A stretch of 64,000 nt of DNA from Ruixingdingia sedimenti (GTDB lineage: Bacteria; Pseudomonadota; Alphaproteobacteria; Rhodobacterales; Rhodobacteraceae). Positions 34,117 through 43,670 of this stretch are shown here, piece by piece. Made by a program: the position numbers and the translations under genes. Below the pieces are notes generated by a model that ran no database searches, was not told where the DNA came from, and saw only the letters and a program-made list of their open reading frames with translations. The stretch's first letter is position 1, and every line of letters begins with the position of its first letter. The stretch spans positions 1 through 64,000 of the forward strand of contig NZ_JAVKPH010000022.1 of assembly GCF_031432425.1 (NCBI RefSeq). Direction: 5' to 3'.

Positions 34117-35766
34117 ATGACCGAATTCTTCGACCGTCATCGGCCGATGCTGGAGGCTGCGGTAGAGGCCCTGCGCGCCCGCGGATTCTGGACGCCTTTC
34201 CCTGAGGTTCCTAGCGGAAAATTCTATGGCGAATCCGCGAGGGAAGAGGGCGAGGCCGCCTTCGCCGCGATGCAGGGCCGGCCTTTCGACCTGCCCGGCC
34301 ATCCCGAATCGCGCCGTCTGGGGGCCGAGGCGTCGCCCTTCGGGCCGGTGCCGGGAATCACCTATCCCGCCGCCGATGTCCCCGCGCTGATCGCCGCCGC
34401 GCAGGCCGCCGCGCCCGCGCTGGCCGCCGCCACGCCCGAGGCCCGGGTGGGGGTGTGCATGGAGATCCTGACCCGGCTGAACCGGATCAGCTTTCTTCTG
34501 GGCCACGCCACGATGCACACCACCGGCCAGGCCTTCGCCATGGCGTTTCAGGCCGGGGGCCCGCATGCGCAGGACCGCGGGCTGGAGGCTGTGGCGATGG
34601 CCTGGGACGAGATGACCCGCTTTGCGCGGCAAGCCGTCTGGGAAAAGCCGCAGGGCAAGGCCGCGCCCATCGTGATGGAAAAGCACTGGACGCTGGTCCC
34701 GGCGGGGGTGGCGCTGACCATCGGTTGCAATACCTTCCCGACGTGGAATTCCTATCCCGGCATCTTCGCCAGCCTCGCCACCGGCAATCCGGTGATCGTC
34801 AAGCCGCATCCCGCCGCCATCCTGCCGCTGGCGCTGACCGTGCGGATCGCGCGCGAAGTGCTGGCCGAGGCGGGGCTGCCCGCCGATGCGGTGCTGCTGG
34901 CGGTGGATGCGCCCGGGGCCGAGATCACCAAGGATCTGGCGACCGATCCGGCGGTGCGGCTGATCGACTATACCGGATCCACCGCCTTCGGCGGCTGGCT
35001 GCGTGCGAACGCCCGCCAGGCGCAGGTCTTTACCGAAGAGGCCGGGGTGAACACCGTCACCATCGCCGCGACCGATGATTTCGCCGGCATGTGCGCGAAC
35101 CTCGCCTTTTCGCTGTCGCTCTATTCCGGGCAGATGTGCACCGCGCCGCAGAACCTCTACATCCCCGAAGGCGGGATCGAGACCGATCAGGGCCACAAGA
35201 GCTTTGACGATGTGGCGCAGGGCATCGCCGGGGCGATCGACGCGCTTCTGGCCGATCCGGCGCGCGCGGCGGGCATCTGCGGTGCCATCGCCAATCCGGC
35301 CACGCAGGCGCGGGTCGCGGCGGCGCGCGCCATGGGCCGGGTGATCCGCGACAGCGCGCCGGTGGGCGAGGGGCGCACGGCCTCGCCGCTGCTGCTGGCG
35401 GTCGATGCGGGCGATCCGGCGGCCGAGGCGGAATGTTTCGGCCCGGTGGCCTTCCTTGTCGCCACCAAGGACGCCGACGCGGGCATCGCGCTCGCCGCCG
35501 GTCTTGCCGCGCGCAAGGGGGCGATCACCGCGGCACTTCACGACACCGACGAGGCGCGCATTGCCCGTGCCGTGGCGGCCTTTGCCCGGGCGGGGGTGAA
35601 CCTGTCGATCAACCTGACCGGCAACATCTTCGTCAACCAGTCGGCCGCCTTCAGCGATTTCCACGTCACCGGCGCCAATCCGGCCGGCAACGCCAGCCTG
35701 ACCGATACCGCCTTTGTCGCCACCCGTTTCCGCCGCGCGATGTGGCGGCGGCCGGCGGCGGCCTGA
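34117..35766 (+). CDS. paaN: PaaN-type aldehyde dehydrogenase-like protein
   Basis: This 549-residue protein of the aldehyde dehydrogenase superfamily resembles phenylacetic acid degradation protein PaaN, with a roughly 100-residue N-terminal extension before the dehydrogenase core. The catalytic Cys is in SGQMCTAPQN and the Glu in VFTEEAGVNTV. PaaN is an alternative to PaaZ for oxidising the ring-opened aldehyde; both are present in this window. A ribosome-binding site GGGAGGAT precedes the ATG. It heads a unit with a liv-type transporter and a fused beta-oxidation enzyme. Confidence 0.85.
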   Translation: MTEFFDRHRPMLEAAVEALRARGFWTPFPEVPSGKFYGESAREEGEAAFAAMQGRPFDLPGHPESRRLGAEASPFGPVPGITYPAADVPALIAAAQAAAPALAAATPEARVGVCMEILTRLNRISFLLGHATMHTTGQAFAMAFQAGGPHAQDRGLEAVAMAWDEMTRFARQAVWEKPQGKAAPIVMEKHWTLVPAGVALTIGCNTFPTWNSYPGIFASLATGNPVIVKPHPAAILPLALTVRIAREVLAEAGLPADAVLLAVDAPGAEITKDLATDPAVRLIDYTGSTAFGGWLRANARQAQVFTEEAGVNTVTIAATDDFAGMCANLAFSLSLYSGQMCTAPQNLYIPEGGIETDQGHKSFDDVAQGIAGAIDALLADPARAAGICGAIANPATQARVAAARAMGRVIRDSAPVGEGRTASPLLLAVDAGDPAAEAECFGPVAFLVATKDADAGIALAAGLAARKGAITAALHDTDEARIARAVAAFARAGVNLSINLTGNIFVNQSAAFSDFHVTGANPAGNASLTDTAFVATRFRRAMWRRPAAA

Positions 35767-35796
35767 TACTGCAACCGTTCTCTGGGAGGAGACCAC

Positions 35797-36942
35797 ATGA
35801 AAAAGACCCTGACCACGACCGCCCTCGGCCTGCTGGCCGCCTTCGGGCTGACGCAGGCCGCGCTGGCCGATATCAAGCTGGGCGCCAGCATCTCTGCCAC
35901 CGGCCCGGCCGCCTTTCTGGGCGACCCCGAGGCGAAGACGCTGGAAATGCTGGTGGCGGACCTGAACGCCGCGGGCGGCATCAACGGCGAGAAGATCGCG
36001 CTGGTGCTCTATGACGACAACGGCGATCCCAACAAGGCCCGCACCTTCGCCACCCGTCTGGTCGAGGATGACGAAGTGGTGGCGATCATCGGCGGCACCA
36101 CCACCGGCACGTCGATGTCGATCCTGGCGGTGGCAGAGGATGCGGGGGTTCCCTTCATCTCGCTGGCAGGCGCCATCGACATCATCAGCCCGGTCAAGCC
36201 CCATACGTTCAAGACCCCGCACACCGACCGCATGGCCTGCCAGAAGATCTTCGAGGACATGCAGAAACAGGGCTACACCAAGATCGGCATGATTTCCGGC
36301 ACCGACGGTTTCGGCGCGTCGATGCAGGCGCAGTGCAAGGACGTGGTGGGCGATTACGGCATCGAGATCGTGGCGGATGAAACCTACGATCCCAAGGACG
36401 CCGACATGACGGCGCAGCTGACCAAGATCAAGAACGCGGGCGGCGTGCAGGCGGTGCTGAACCCCGGCTTCGGTCAGGGCCCGTCGATCGTGACGCGCAA
36501 CTACAAGCAACTCGACATCGGCCTGCCGCTTTACCAGTCGCATGGCGTGGCCTCCGACGGGTTCATCGAACTGGCCGGCGCCGATGCGGCAGAGGGCGTG
36601 CGCCTGCCGGGCACCGCGCTGCTGGTGGCCGACCTTCTGGCCGAGGACGACGCGCAACGGCCGGTCGTCACCGCCTACAAGGCGGCGTTCGAGGCCAAGA
36701 CCGGCACGCCGGTCGGCACCTTCGGCGGCTATGCGCATGACGCCTTCCTGATCATGACCGACGCGATCGCGCGCGCGGGGTCGGCCGAACCGGCCGCGAT
36801 CCGCGATGCGATCGAGGCGACGGCGGGCCTTGCCGGCACCACCGGGATCTACACCTTCAGCCCCGAGGACCATCTGGGCCTCGACCTGTCGGCCTTCCGC
36901 ATGCTGGAAATCAAGGGCGGCAAGTGGACGCTGGTCGACTGA
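35797..36942 (+). CDS. ABC transporter binding protein, branched-chain amino acid/aromatic acid type (LivJ-like)
   Basis: The 381-residue precursor has a Sec signal ending ALA at about residue 24, followed by DIKLGASISATGPAAFLGDP, typical of Leu/Ile/Val-binding-like proteins that also bind benzoate-type acids. GGGAGGAGACC precedes the ATG. It follows paaN and precedes the matching permeases and ATPases, so the likely cargo is phenylacetate or a related aromatic acid (inference). A strong terminator hairpin follows the gene. Confidence 0.88.
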   Translation: MKKTLTTTALGLLAAFGLTQAALADIKLGASISATGPAAFLGDPEAKTLEMLVADLNAAGGINGEKIALVLYDDNGDPNKARTFATRLVEDDEVVAIIGGTTTGTSMSILAVAEDAGVPFISLAGAIDIISPVKPHTFKTPHTDRMACQKIFEDMQKQGYTKIGMISGTDGFGASMQAQCKDVVGDYGIEIVADETYDPKDADMTAQLTKIKNAGGVQAVLNPGFGQGPSIVTRNYKQLDIGLPLYQSHGVASDGFIELAGADAAEGVRLPGTALLVADLLAEDDAQRPVVTAYKAAFEAKTGTPVGTFGGYAHDAFLIMTDAIARAGSAEPAAIRDAIEATAGLAGTTGIYTFSPEDHLGLDLSAFRMLEIKGGKWTLVD

Positions 36943-36955
36943 CCGGACGGCCTTC

Positions 36956-36987
36956 GGCCCCTGCCCGGAACGGGCGGGGGCCTTTTT
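36956..36987 (+). terminator. Intrinsic terminator/attenuator between LivJ-like and LivH-like genes
   Basis: GGCCCCTGCCCG (36956-36967) pairs over its full 12 bases (one G-U) with CGGGCGGGGGCC (36971-36982) around a 3-base loop, followed by TTTTT. It would reduce expression of the permease and ATPase genes relative to the binding protein. Confidence 0.85.
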
Positions 36988-37044
36988 GCGGCCCCGCCGC
37001 CTTTCACGCCTGATAAAGTCCCGCATCCCGAGCCCGGAGGCCCC

Positions 37045-37917
37045 ATGTCGGAACTTCTGCAATTCCTCTTTTCGGGGGTGACGGTCGGCGCGGTCTATGC
37101 GCTGGTCGCCCTTGGCTTCACCATCATCTACAACGCCTCCGACGTGGTGAACTTCGCGCAGGGCGAATTCGTCATGCTGGGCGGCATGATCACCTGGTTC
37201 GCCCATGCGGCGGGCCTGCCGCTGCCGCTGGCCGCGGTGATCGCCATCGTGGCGACGGCGGCGCTCGGCGTGGCGATGAACAAGCTGGCGATCGAGCCCG
37301 CGCGCGGCGCGCCGGTGGTGTCGCTGATCATCATCACCATCGGCGCCTCGATCTTCATCCAGGGCGCGGCGCAGCTGGTGTTCGACAAGCAGATCCACAG
37401 CTTTCCGGCCTTTTCCGGCGATGCGCCGCTGCGCATCGGGGGTGCCACGATCCTGCCGCAGAGCCTGTGGGTGATCGGCGGCGCGCTGGCGGTGTTCGTC
37501 GGGTTGTGGGTGTTCTTCACGAAAACGCTGCTGGGCCGGGCGGTGCTGGCGACATCCAACAACCGGCTGGCGGCGCAGCTGGTGGGGATCAACACCAATT
37601 TCGTGATGACGCTGTCCTTTGCGCTTTCCGCCGGGATCGGCGCGCTGGCGGGGGTGCTGGCCACGCCGATCACGCTGACGGCCTACAGCGTCGGCATCGG
37701 TTTCGCGCTCAAGGGCTTTGCGGGGGCGATGCTGGGCGGCATGGGCAACCCCAAGGGTGCGCTGGCGGGCGGTTTCCTGATCGGGCTGATCGAGGCGCTG
37801 ACGGCGGGCTACCTGTCCTCGCAGTACAAGGATGCGGTGGCCTTCATCGTGATCCTGCTGGTCCTGTTCTTCATGCCGCAGGGGCTTTTCGGCCGCAAGT
37901 CGACGGATCGGGTGTGA
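37045..37917 (+). CDS. ABC transporter permease, LivH-like
   Basis: This 290-residue inner-membrane protein has about eight hydrophobic segments and the LivH-type start LLQFLFSGVTVGAVYALVAL plus VNFAQGEFVMLGGM and the cytoplasmic loop NNRLAAQLVGINTNFV. It pairs with the LivM-like permease that begins 4 bases after its stop. It is part of the paaN-linked importer, probably for an aromatic acid. Confidence 0.9.
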   Translation: MSELLQFLFSGVTVGAVYALVALGFTIIYNASDVVNFAQGEFVMLGGMITWFAHAAGLPLPLAAVIAIVATAALGVAMNKLAIEPARGAPVVSLIIITIGASIFIQGAAQLVFDKQIHSFPAFSGDAPLRIGGATILPQSLWVIGGALAVFVGLWVFFTKTLLGRAVLATSNNRLAAQLVGINTNFVMTLSFALSAGIGALAGVLATPITLTAYSVGIGFALKGFAGAMLGGMGNPKGALAGGFLIGLIEALTAGYLSSQYKDAVAFIVILLVLFFMPQGLFGRKSTDRV

Positions 37918-37921
37918 CGCC

Positions 37922-38878
37922 ATGAAACTTTCCGCGAAAACCGCGACGCTTCTGGTGCTGGCCCTGCTGGTGGCCGTTTCGCCGTTCTTCTTTCCCTCGG
38001 GCTATTACTACCGCGTGGGCGCGCTGATCTTCGTCAACGGCATCGCCGTGACCGGGATCGTGATCCTGACCGGCTATGCCGGGCAGATCAGCCTCGGCCA
38101 TGCCGGTTTCGCCGGGATCGGCGCCTATGCCTGCGCGCTGGCCCCGGTGCATCTGGGCCTGCATCCGGCGCTGGCGGTGGTGCTGGGCGGGGCGATTTCC
38201 GCCGTGCTGGCCTTTCTGGTGGGCCGGCCGATCCTGCGGCTGAAGGGCTATTACCTCGGCGTCGCCACGCTCGGCTTCGGCATCCTTGTGTCGATGGTGC
38301 TGAACAACGAACGGGAACTGACGCGCGGCCCCGACGGTATCGAGGTGCCCGAACTGGGCCTGCGCGGGGTGCTCAAGGACTGGGGGCTCGACCTGACGAA
38401 TGGCGAGTTCTGGTATTTCTTCTGCGGCCTCGCCCTGATCCTCGGCGCCTGGCTGGCGCTGAACCTTTACGGCAGCCCCACCGGGCGGGCGCTGCGGGCG
38501 TTGCACGGGTCCGAGGTCGCGGCGCGCACCGTGGGCGTCGATGTGGCGCGGATGAAGCTGCAGGCCTTCGTGATCTCTGCCGTCTATGCCTCGGTTTCGG
38601 GTTCGCTGCTGGCGTTGCAGAACAAGTTCATCACGCCGGATGTCGCGGGCTTCATGCATTCGATCGAGATGGTGACGATGGCCGTCCTCGGGGGTGTCGG
38701 TTCCGTGCTGGGCGCGATCTTCGGGGCGGGCATCCTGACGCTCTTGCCGCAGGTGCTGACGGTCTTTGCCGAATACGAACAGCTGGTTCTGGGTCTGGTG
38801 ATGATGGTGGTGATGATCTTCCTGCGCGAGGGGCTTCTGCCCTCGATCCTGCGCAGGCTGCGGGGGACGGGCGAATGA
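37922..38878 (+). CDS. ABC transporter permease, LivM-like
   Basis: This 318-residue polytopic protein contains TGYAGQISLGHAGFAGIGAY and the ATPase-docking segment SEVAARTVGVDVARMKLQAF of LivM permeases. Its stop overlaps the start of the LivG-like gene (ATGA). It forms the channel with the LivH-like protein. Confidence 0.9.
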   Translation: MKLSAKTATLLVLALLVAVSPFFFPSGYYYRVGALIFVNGIAVTGIVILTGYAGQISLGHAGFAGIGAYACALAPVHLGLHPALAVVLGGAISAVLAFLVGRPILRLKGYYLGVATLGFGILVSMVLNNERELTRGPDGIEVPELGLRGVLKDWGLDLTNGEFWYFFCGLALILGAWLALNLYGSPTGRALRALHGSEVAARTVGVDVARMKLQAFVISAVYASVSGSLLALQNKFITPDVAGFMHSIEMVTMAVLGGVGSVLGAIFGAGILTLLPQVLTVFAEYEQLVLGLVMMVVMIFLREGLLPSILRRLRGTGE

Positions 38879-39663
38879 CGCGCGAAGCCAGGGAAGCATT
38901 GCTGTCGGTCGAGGGGCTGGGCATCGCCTTCGGCGGGTTGAAGGCGGTCAACGATGTCAGTTTCACCGTGAGGCCGGGCGAGATCGTGTCGGTCATCGGG
39001 CCGAACGGCGCGGGCAAGACGACGCTGTTCAACATGATCTCGGGCGTCTACCTGCCCGGCATGGGCAAGGTGAAGCTGATGGGCGAGGAGGTGACGGCCA
39101 TGGCCCCGCATCTGCTGGCCCGCCGGGGGATGAGCCGGACGTTCCAGAACCTCCAGATCTTCCAGTCGATGACGGTGCTGGAAAATGCCGTCACCGGCTA
39201 TCACCTGACCGAACGCGGCCCGGTGCTGGCCGATCTTCTGGGCCTGCCGTCGTCGCGCCGCCGGGCGCGCGCGTCCGAGGAAGGGGCGCGCAGGCTGCTG
39301 GCCCGGGTCGGCCTTGAACGCGCGGCGGAACGCGAGGCGGGGAACCTGTCCTACGGGTCGCTCAAGCGGCTGGAAATCGCCCGCGCGCTGGCGCTGAACC
39401 CCAAGATCCTGCTGCTGGACGAACCCGCCGCCGGCTGCAACGCGGTGGAAACGGAGGAAATCGACCACCTGATCGCCGAGGTCGCGGCCTCCGGCGTCGC
39501 CATCCTTCTGGTCGAGCATGACATGAAGATGGTGATGCGGGTGTCCAACCATATCGTGGTGCTGGACCATGGCGAGAAGATCGCCGAGGGCGATCCGGCC
39601 ACGGTCAGCCGCAACCCGGCGGTGATCGCCGCCTATCTGGGGGCCGAAAATGCTGACGGTTGA
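38875..39663 (+). CDS. ABC transporter ATPase, LivG-like
   Basis: This 262-residue ATPase has Walker A GPNGAGKTT, Q-loop TFQNLQIF, signature LSYGSLKRLEIARAL, Walker B LLLDEPAAG and the LivG-type tail. The start overlaps the LivM-like stop and its own end overlaps the LivF-like start by 14 bases, so the five transporter genes are tightly coupled. Confidence 0.92.
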   Translation: MTREAREALLSVEGLGIAFGGLKAVNDVSFTVRPGEIVSVIGPNGAGKTTLFNMISGVYLPGMGKVKLMGEEVTAMAPHLLARRGMSRTFQNLQIFQSMTVLENAVTGYHLTERGPVLADLLGLPSSRRRARASEEGARRLLARVGLERAAEREAGNLSYGSLKRLEIARALALNPKILLLDEPAAGCNAVETEEIDHLIAEVAASGVAILLVEHDMKMVMRVSNHIVVLDHGEKIAEGDPATVSRNPAVIAAYLGAENADG

Positions 39664-40351
39664 GGGGCTGCGTTCGCGCTACGGGCGTATCGAGGTGCTG
39701 CACGGGATCGACCTGCGGGTGGATTCCGGCGAGATCGTCACCGTGGTGGGCGCCAATGGCGCGGGCAAGACCACGCTTCTGCGCTGTCTGTCGGGGGTGC
39801 AGCCCGTGACCGGCGGCACCATCACCTTCCGGGGCGAGGCGCTGACCCCCGTTCCCGCCTACAAGCGGCTGCGCCGGGGGCTGGCGCAATCGCCCGAGGG
39901 GCGGCAGATCTTCACCAACCTGACGGTGGAGGAAAACCTGCGCCTCGGCGCGTTCCTGTTTTCCGACGACCGGGTGGAAAAGGACATGGAAGACGCCTTC
40001 CAGATGTTCCCGATCCTCAGGCAAAAGCGCAACCTGCCCGCCGGGGGCCTGTCGGGCGGGCAGCAACAGATGCTGGCCATGGCGCGGGCGCTGATGGGGC
40101 GGCCGTCCTGCCTGCTGCTGGACGAGCCCTCGATGGGGCTGGCGCCGATCATCGTGTCCCAGATCTTCGACGTGGTGAAGGGGCTGAAGGCGCTGGATGT
40201 CACCGTGCTGCTGGTGGAACAGAACGCCTTCGGCGCGCTGAAGATCGCCGACCGCGGCTATGTGATGGAAACCGGCCGCATCATCATGCAGGGCGCGGCA
40301 GAGGATCTGATCGCCGACCCGCGCATCCGCGAAGCCTATCTGGGGATCTGA
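39650..40351 (+). CDS. ABC transporter ATPase, LivF-like
   Basis: This 233-residue ATPase has Walker A GANGAGKTT, signature LSGGQQQMLAMARAL, Walker B LLLDEPSMGL and switch VLLVEQNAF. It is the second nucleotide-binding subunit of the importer. The next gene, the fused beta-oxidation enzyme, begins one base after its stop, linking transport and degradation in one transcript. Confidence 0.92.
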   Translation: MLTVEGLRSRYGRIEVLHGIDLRVDSGEIVTVVGANGAGKTTLLRCLSGVQPVTGGTITFRGEALTPVPAYKRLRRGLAQSPEGRQIFTNLTVEENLRLGAFLFSDDRVEKDMEDAFQMFPILRQKRNLPAGGLSGGQQQMLAMARALMGRPSCLLLDEPSMGLAPIIVSQIFDVVKGLKALDVTVLLVEQNAFGALKIADRGYVMETGRIIMQGAAEDLIADPRIREAYLGI

Positions 40352-40352
40352 C

Positions 40353-42308
40353 ATGTCCGCCGCAACCGCCGTCGTCACCATCGCCCGCGAGGGCGATATC
40401 GCCGTCGTCACCGTGGACAACCCGCCGGTGAACGCCCTGGGGCAGGCGCTGCGTCAGGGGCTGTGGGATGCGGTGGCCGCGCTCGACGCCGATCCGGCGG
40501 TGCGGGCGGTGGTGCTGGTCTGCGCCGGGCGCACCTTCATCGCCGGGGCCGATGTGACCGAATTCGGCACGCCGCCGCAGCGGCCCTACCTGCCCGATCT
40601 GGTGGACCGGATCGAGGGCGCGGCGAAGCCATGGGTCGCGGCCATCCACGGATCGGCCCTCGGCGGCGGGTTCGAGGTGGCGATGGGCTGCCGTTTCCGC
40701 GTGGCGCTGGATACGGCCGCGATCGGCCTGCCCGAGGTGACATTGGGCGTCGTGCCGGGCGCATCCGGCACCGTGCGCACGCCCCGCCTTGCCGGGGTTG
40801 CGGCGGCGGTGGATCTTGTGACCACGGGCCGCCCGGTGAAGGCCGGCAAGGCGCAGGCCATGGGGCTTGTCGATGCCGTGGTGACGGGCGACCTGCGGGC
40901 GGGGGCCGCGGATTTCGCCCGCGCGGCGCTGGCGAAACCGCTGCCCCCGCCGGTATCGCAGCGCGCCGTCACGCCGGTGGCGCCCGCCTTCTGGGCCGAA
41001 CAGGAAGCCGCCATCGCGAAACGCGCGCGTGGCGAGGCCGCGCCCCTGCGCGCGCTGGCCTGCCTGCGCAAGGCCGCCGAGGCGCCCTTTGCCGAGGCCA
41101 TGGCCTTCGAACGCGAGACTTTCCTTGACCTGCGCGCCTCGGAACAGGCGGCGGCGCTGCGGCATGTGTTCTTTGCCGAACGCGCCGCGCCCCGGCCCGC
41201 GCATCTGAAGGATGTGGCCCCCCTGCCGCTGCGCCGCGCCGGGGTGGTCGGCGGCGGCACCATGGGCGCGGGGATTGCGGCGGCGCTGCGCGACGCGGGT
41301 CTGCCGGTGGTGCTGATCGAACGCGATGCGGCGGCGGTGGATCGCGGCCTTGCCAACCTGCGCGCGATCTTCGACGGCGGGGTAAAACGCGGCCGGTTGA
41401 CCGAGGCGCAGGCCGCGGCGCGGATGGCGGGCGTCACCGCCAGCACCGACTACGCCGCGTTGGCCGATGCCGATCTGGTGATCGAGGCGGTGTTCGAGGA
41501 GATCGGCGTGAAACGCGCCGTCTTTGCCGAACTGGGCCGGGTCTGCCGCCCCGACGCGGTGCTGGCCACCAACACCTCTTATCTGGACCCGCAGGCGATC
41601 GCCGGGGGGCTGACGAACCCCGGCCGCTTCATCGGGCTGCATTTCTTCAGCCCCGCCAATGTGATGAAACTGCTGGAAATCGTGCCGACTCCCGGCACCG
41701 CGCCCGAAACGCTCGCCACCGGCTTTGCCCTTGCCCGCGCCCTGGGCAAGATCCCGGTGCAGGCGGGCATCTGCGAGGGGTTCATCGGCAACCGCATCCT
41801 GAAACGCTATCGCGCGGCGGCCGAGGCGCTGGTCCGCCAAGGTGTCGCGATTGCCGAGATCGACGCCGCCATGCGCGGCTACGGCTTCGCCATGGGGCCG
41901 TTCGAGGCGCAGGATCTGGGCGGGCTCGACATCGCCTTCCTGCAACGCGAGGGCGCGCGGGCGGCGGGGCAGGGCGTGCCCGAAACGCTTGGCGACATCC
42001 TCGTGCGCGCGGGCCGCAAGGGGCAGAAGACCGGCGGCGGCTGGTACGACTATGCCCCGGGCGACCGCAGGCCGCAGCCCTCGGCCACGGTGGCCGGGTT
42101 GCTGGCCGGGCAGATCGCGCCGGGCGCACCGATGGACCGCGCCGCCATCGCCGGCCGCCTCGTGGCCGAAATGGCGGCAGAGGGGGAGGCGATCCTTGCC
42201 GAGGGCATCGCCCGGCAGCCCGCCGACATCGATCTGGTGAAGATCCACGGCTATGGCTTTCCGCGCTGGCGCGGCGGGCCGATGTTCGCGGCCCGCCGCG
42301 CGGCCTGA
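40353..42308 (+). CDS. Fused enoyl-CoA hydratase / 3-hydroxyacyl-CoA dehydrogenase (FadB/FadJ type)
   Basis: This 651-residue bifunctional enzyme has a crotonase domain (1-190) with both catalytic Glu residues in ALGGGFEVAMG and IGLPEVTLG. An NAD-binding dehydrogenase domain with GVVGGGTMGAGIAAAL and two C-terminal dehydrogenase domains (from about 475) follow. No separate paaF or paaH gene is present in the window, and this gene is coupled to the liv/paaN unit. It probably hydrates 2,3-dehydroadipyl-CoA and oxidises 3-hydroxyadipyl-CoA for the thiolase at 21083. General fatty-acid use is an alternative. Confidence 0.9.
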   Translation: MSAATAVVTIAREGDIAVVTVDNPPVNALGQALRQGLWDAVAALDADPAVRAVVLVCAGRTFIAGADVTEFGTPPQRPYLPDLVDRIEGAAKPWVAAIHGSALGGGFEVAMGCRFRVALDTAAIGLPEVTLGVVPGASGTVRTPRLAGVAAAVDLVTTGRPVKAGKAQAMGLVDAVVTGDLRAGAADFARAALAKPLPPPVSQRAVTPVAPAFWAEQEAAIAKRARGEAAPLRALACLRKAAEAPFAEAMAFERETFLDLRASEQAAALRHVFFAERAAPRPAHLKDVAPLPLRRAGVVGGGTMGAGIAAALRDAGLPVVLIERDAAAVDRGLANLRAIFDGGVKRGRLTEAQAAARMAGVTASTDYAALADADLVIEAVFEEIGVKRAVFAELGRVCRPDAVLATNTSYLDPQAIAGGLTNPGRFIGLHFFSPANVMKLLEIVPTPGTAPETLATGFALARALGKIPVQAGICEGFIGNRILKRYRAAAEALVRQGVAIAEIDAAMRGYGFAMGPFEAQDLGGLDIAFLQREGARAAGQGVPETLGDILVRAGRKGQKTGGGWYDYAPGDRRPQPSATVAGLLAGQIAPGAPMDRAAIAGRLVAEMAAEGEAILAEGIARQPADIDLVKIHGYGFPRWRGGPMFAARRAA

Positions 42309-42341
42309 ACGGGGCAGGGCGGGCCGGTAGCGGCCGCCCGG

Positions 42342-43670
42342 CTACCGCCGCGGCAGGTCCAGCGTCGCGCAGAAGCCGGGGTTCAGGTTGGCCAGCCGCA
42401 GATCCCCGCCGGCGGCATCCATGATGTCCTGCGCCAGCGCAAGGCCAAGCCCCGTCCCGCCCGCATCCAGCCGCACCCCGCGCCGCGCCACCGCGTCGAT
42501 CAGATCCTCGGGCACGCCGGGGCCGTCGTCCTCTATCGCCAGCCGGACCCGCGCGCCCTCTGCCCCGGCGCGGAAACGGACCCGCGTCCGCGCATGGCGC
42601 ATGGCGTTTTCGGCCAGGCTGCCCACGGCCTCTGTCAGGTCGTGGGGGTCGATGGCCGCCATCAGGTCGCCGGGCACCTCGATCTCTATCGCGATTGCGT
42701 CGCCCCGGGCGGTGCGGCGCAGGACGGCGGCGATCTTGCCGACCACCGCGGCGATCCCCGCCGTGCCCTCGGCGCCGATCCGGGCGCGGCCCAGTTCGCG
42801 GTCGAGCTGGCCGCCGATCGCGCCCACGATGTCCTCGATTGCGCCCGCGGCCTCTGCCTCGCCCCGCGCACGCAGGCCCGCCGTCACCCCCAGCAGGGCC
42901 TGCATCGGGGTTTTCAGCGTATGGGCCAGATCGGCGGCGCGGTTGCGGGCGCGGGCGACGCGGCGGTCGCGGTCGTCCAGCAGGCGGTCGATGGCGACGG
43001 CCAGCGCGCGCACCTCGCGCGGCATGTCGCGGCCCAGCCGGTCGCGCCGCCCGCTTTCCAGCGCCTCGATGTCGCGGCCGATGCGGGCGAAGGTCCGCAG
43101 CCCGATGGCCACCTGCGCGATGGAGGCGAGGATCAGGAACAGGCCGAGCGCCACCAGAAACGGCAGCACGTCGCGCACGAAAAGCCCGCGCGCCTCGTCG
43201 AACCGCGCGAGGCTGGTGGCGACGGTGATCCTGACCGGCGCATCCCCCGGGCCGACCAGAACCACGCGGTCGAGGATGAGCAGCTGTTGCCCGTCCGGGC
43301 CGGGGGCCGGCACGATCCTGACCGCCGCGCCCTGCGGCGGGGTTTCGGGAATGTCGAGGATCTGGTCCCAGAGCGAGCGCGACCGCCATGTCCGCCCGCC
43401 CATCCCGATCTGCCAGTACTGGCCCGAATAGGGCTGCCGATAGCTGGGATCGCCGCCCGCGGTTTCCGGCGGGGCGGCGGGGGGCGCGCCGCTGGTGAAG
43501 CCCGCGATCAGCACATTGGCGCGCGTTTCCAGTTCCTGCGTGGCCAGCCGGATCGCCTGGCGTTCGAACAGAAGCGTCAGCCCGAGCGCCGCCAGCGCCA
43601 GCACCGGCACGATGGCCGCCAGCGCCGCCAGCATCAGCCGCAGGCGGATCGAACTGCCGCCCTCCCTCAC
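42342..43670 (-). CDS. Two-component sensor histidine kinase
   Basis: This 442-residue membrane kinase starts at a GTG that overlaps the response-regulator stop (GTGA). A membrane segment at about 8-35, a periplasmic sensor region of about 130 residues and a second segment at about 165-190 lead to a HAMP-like region. The H-box is ADLAHTLKTPMQALLG, N-box LAENAMRHA, and G-boxes DDGPGVP and GTGLGLALAQDI. The P in HTLKTP is typical of PhoQ/QseC-type kinases. It probably phosphorylates the adjacent OmpR-type regulator; nearby PepSY genes suggest envelope or cation sensing. Confidence 0.88.
   Translation of the reverse strand: MREGGSSIRLRLMLAALAAIVPVLALAALGLTLLFERQAIRLATQELETRANVLIAGFTSGAPPAAPPETAGGDPSYRQPYSGQYWQIGMGGRTWRSRSLWDQILDIPETPPQGAAVRIVPAPGPDGQQLLILDRVVLVGPGDAPVRITVATSLARFDEARGLFVRDVLPFLVALGLFLILASIAQVAIGLRTFARIGRDIEALESGRRDRLGRDMPREVRALAVAIDRLLDDRDRRVARARNRAADLAHTLKTPMQALLGVTAGLRARGEAEAAGAIEDIVGAIGGQLDRELGRARIGAEGTAGIAAVVGKIAAVLRRTARGDAIAIEIEVPGDLMAAIDPHDLTEAVGSLAENAMRHARTRVRFRAGAEGARVRLAIEDDGPGVPEDLIDAVARRGVRLDAGGTGLGLALAQDIMDAAGGDLRLANLNPGFCATLDLPRR

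Noticed and set aside
33871..37923. 1350-codon open frame on the minus strand
   Set aside because: Antisense to paaN and the LivJ/LivH-like genes; composition is typical of shadow frames. Its only meaningful part overlaps the paaG start in another frame.
42309..42345. Imperfect hairpin between the convergent FadB-like and histidine kinase genes as a bidirectional terminator
   Set aside because: The stem has mismatches, overlaps the kinase stop codon and lacks a T-run on either side.
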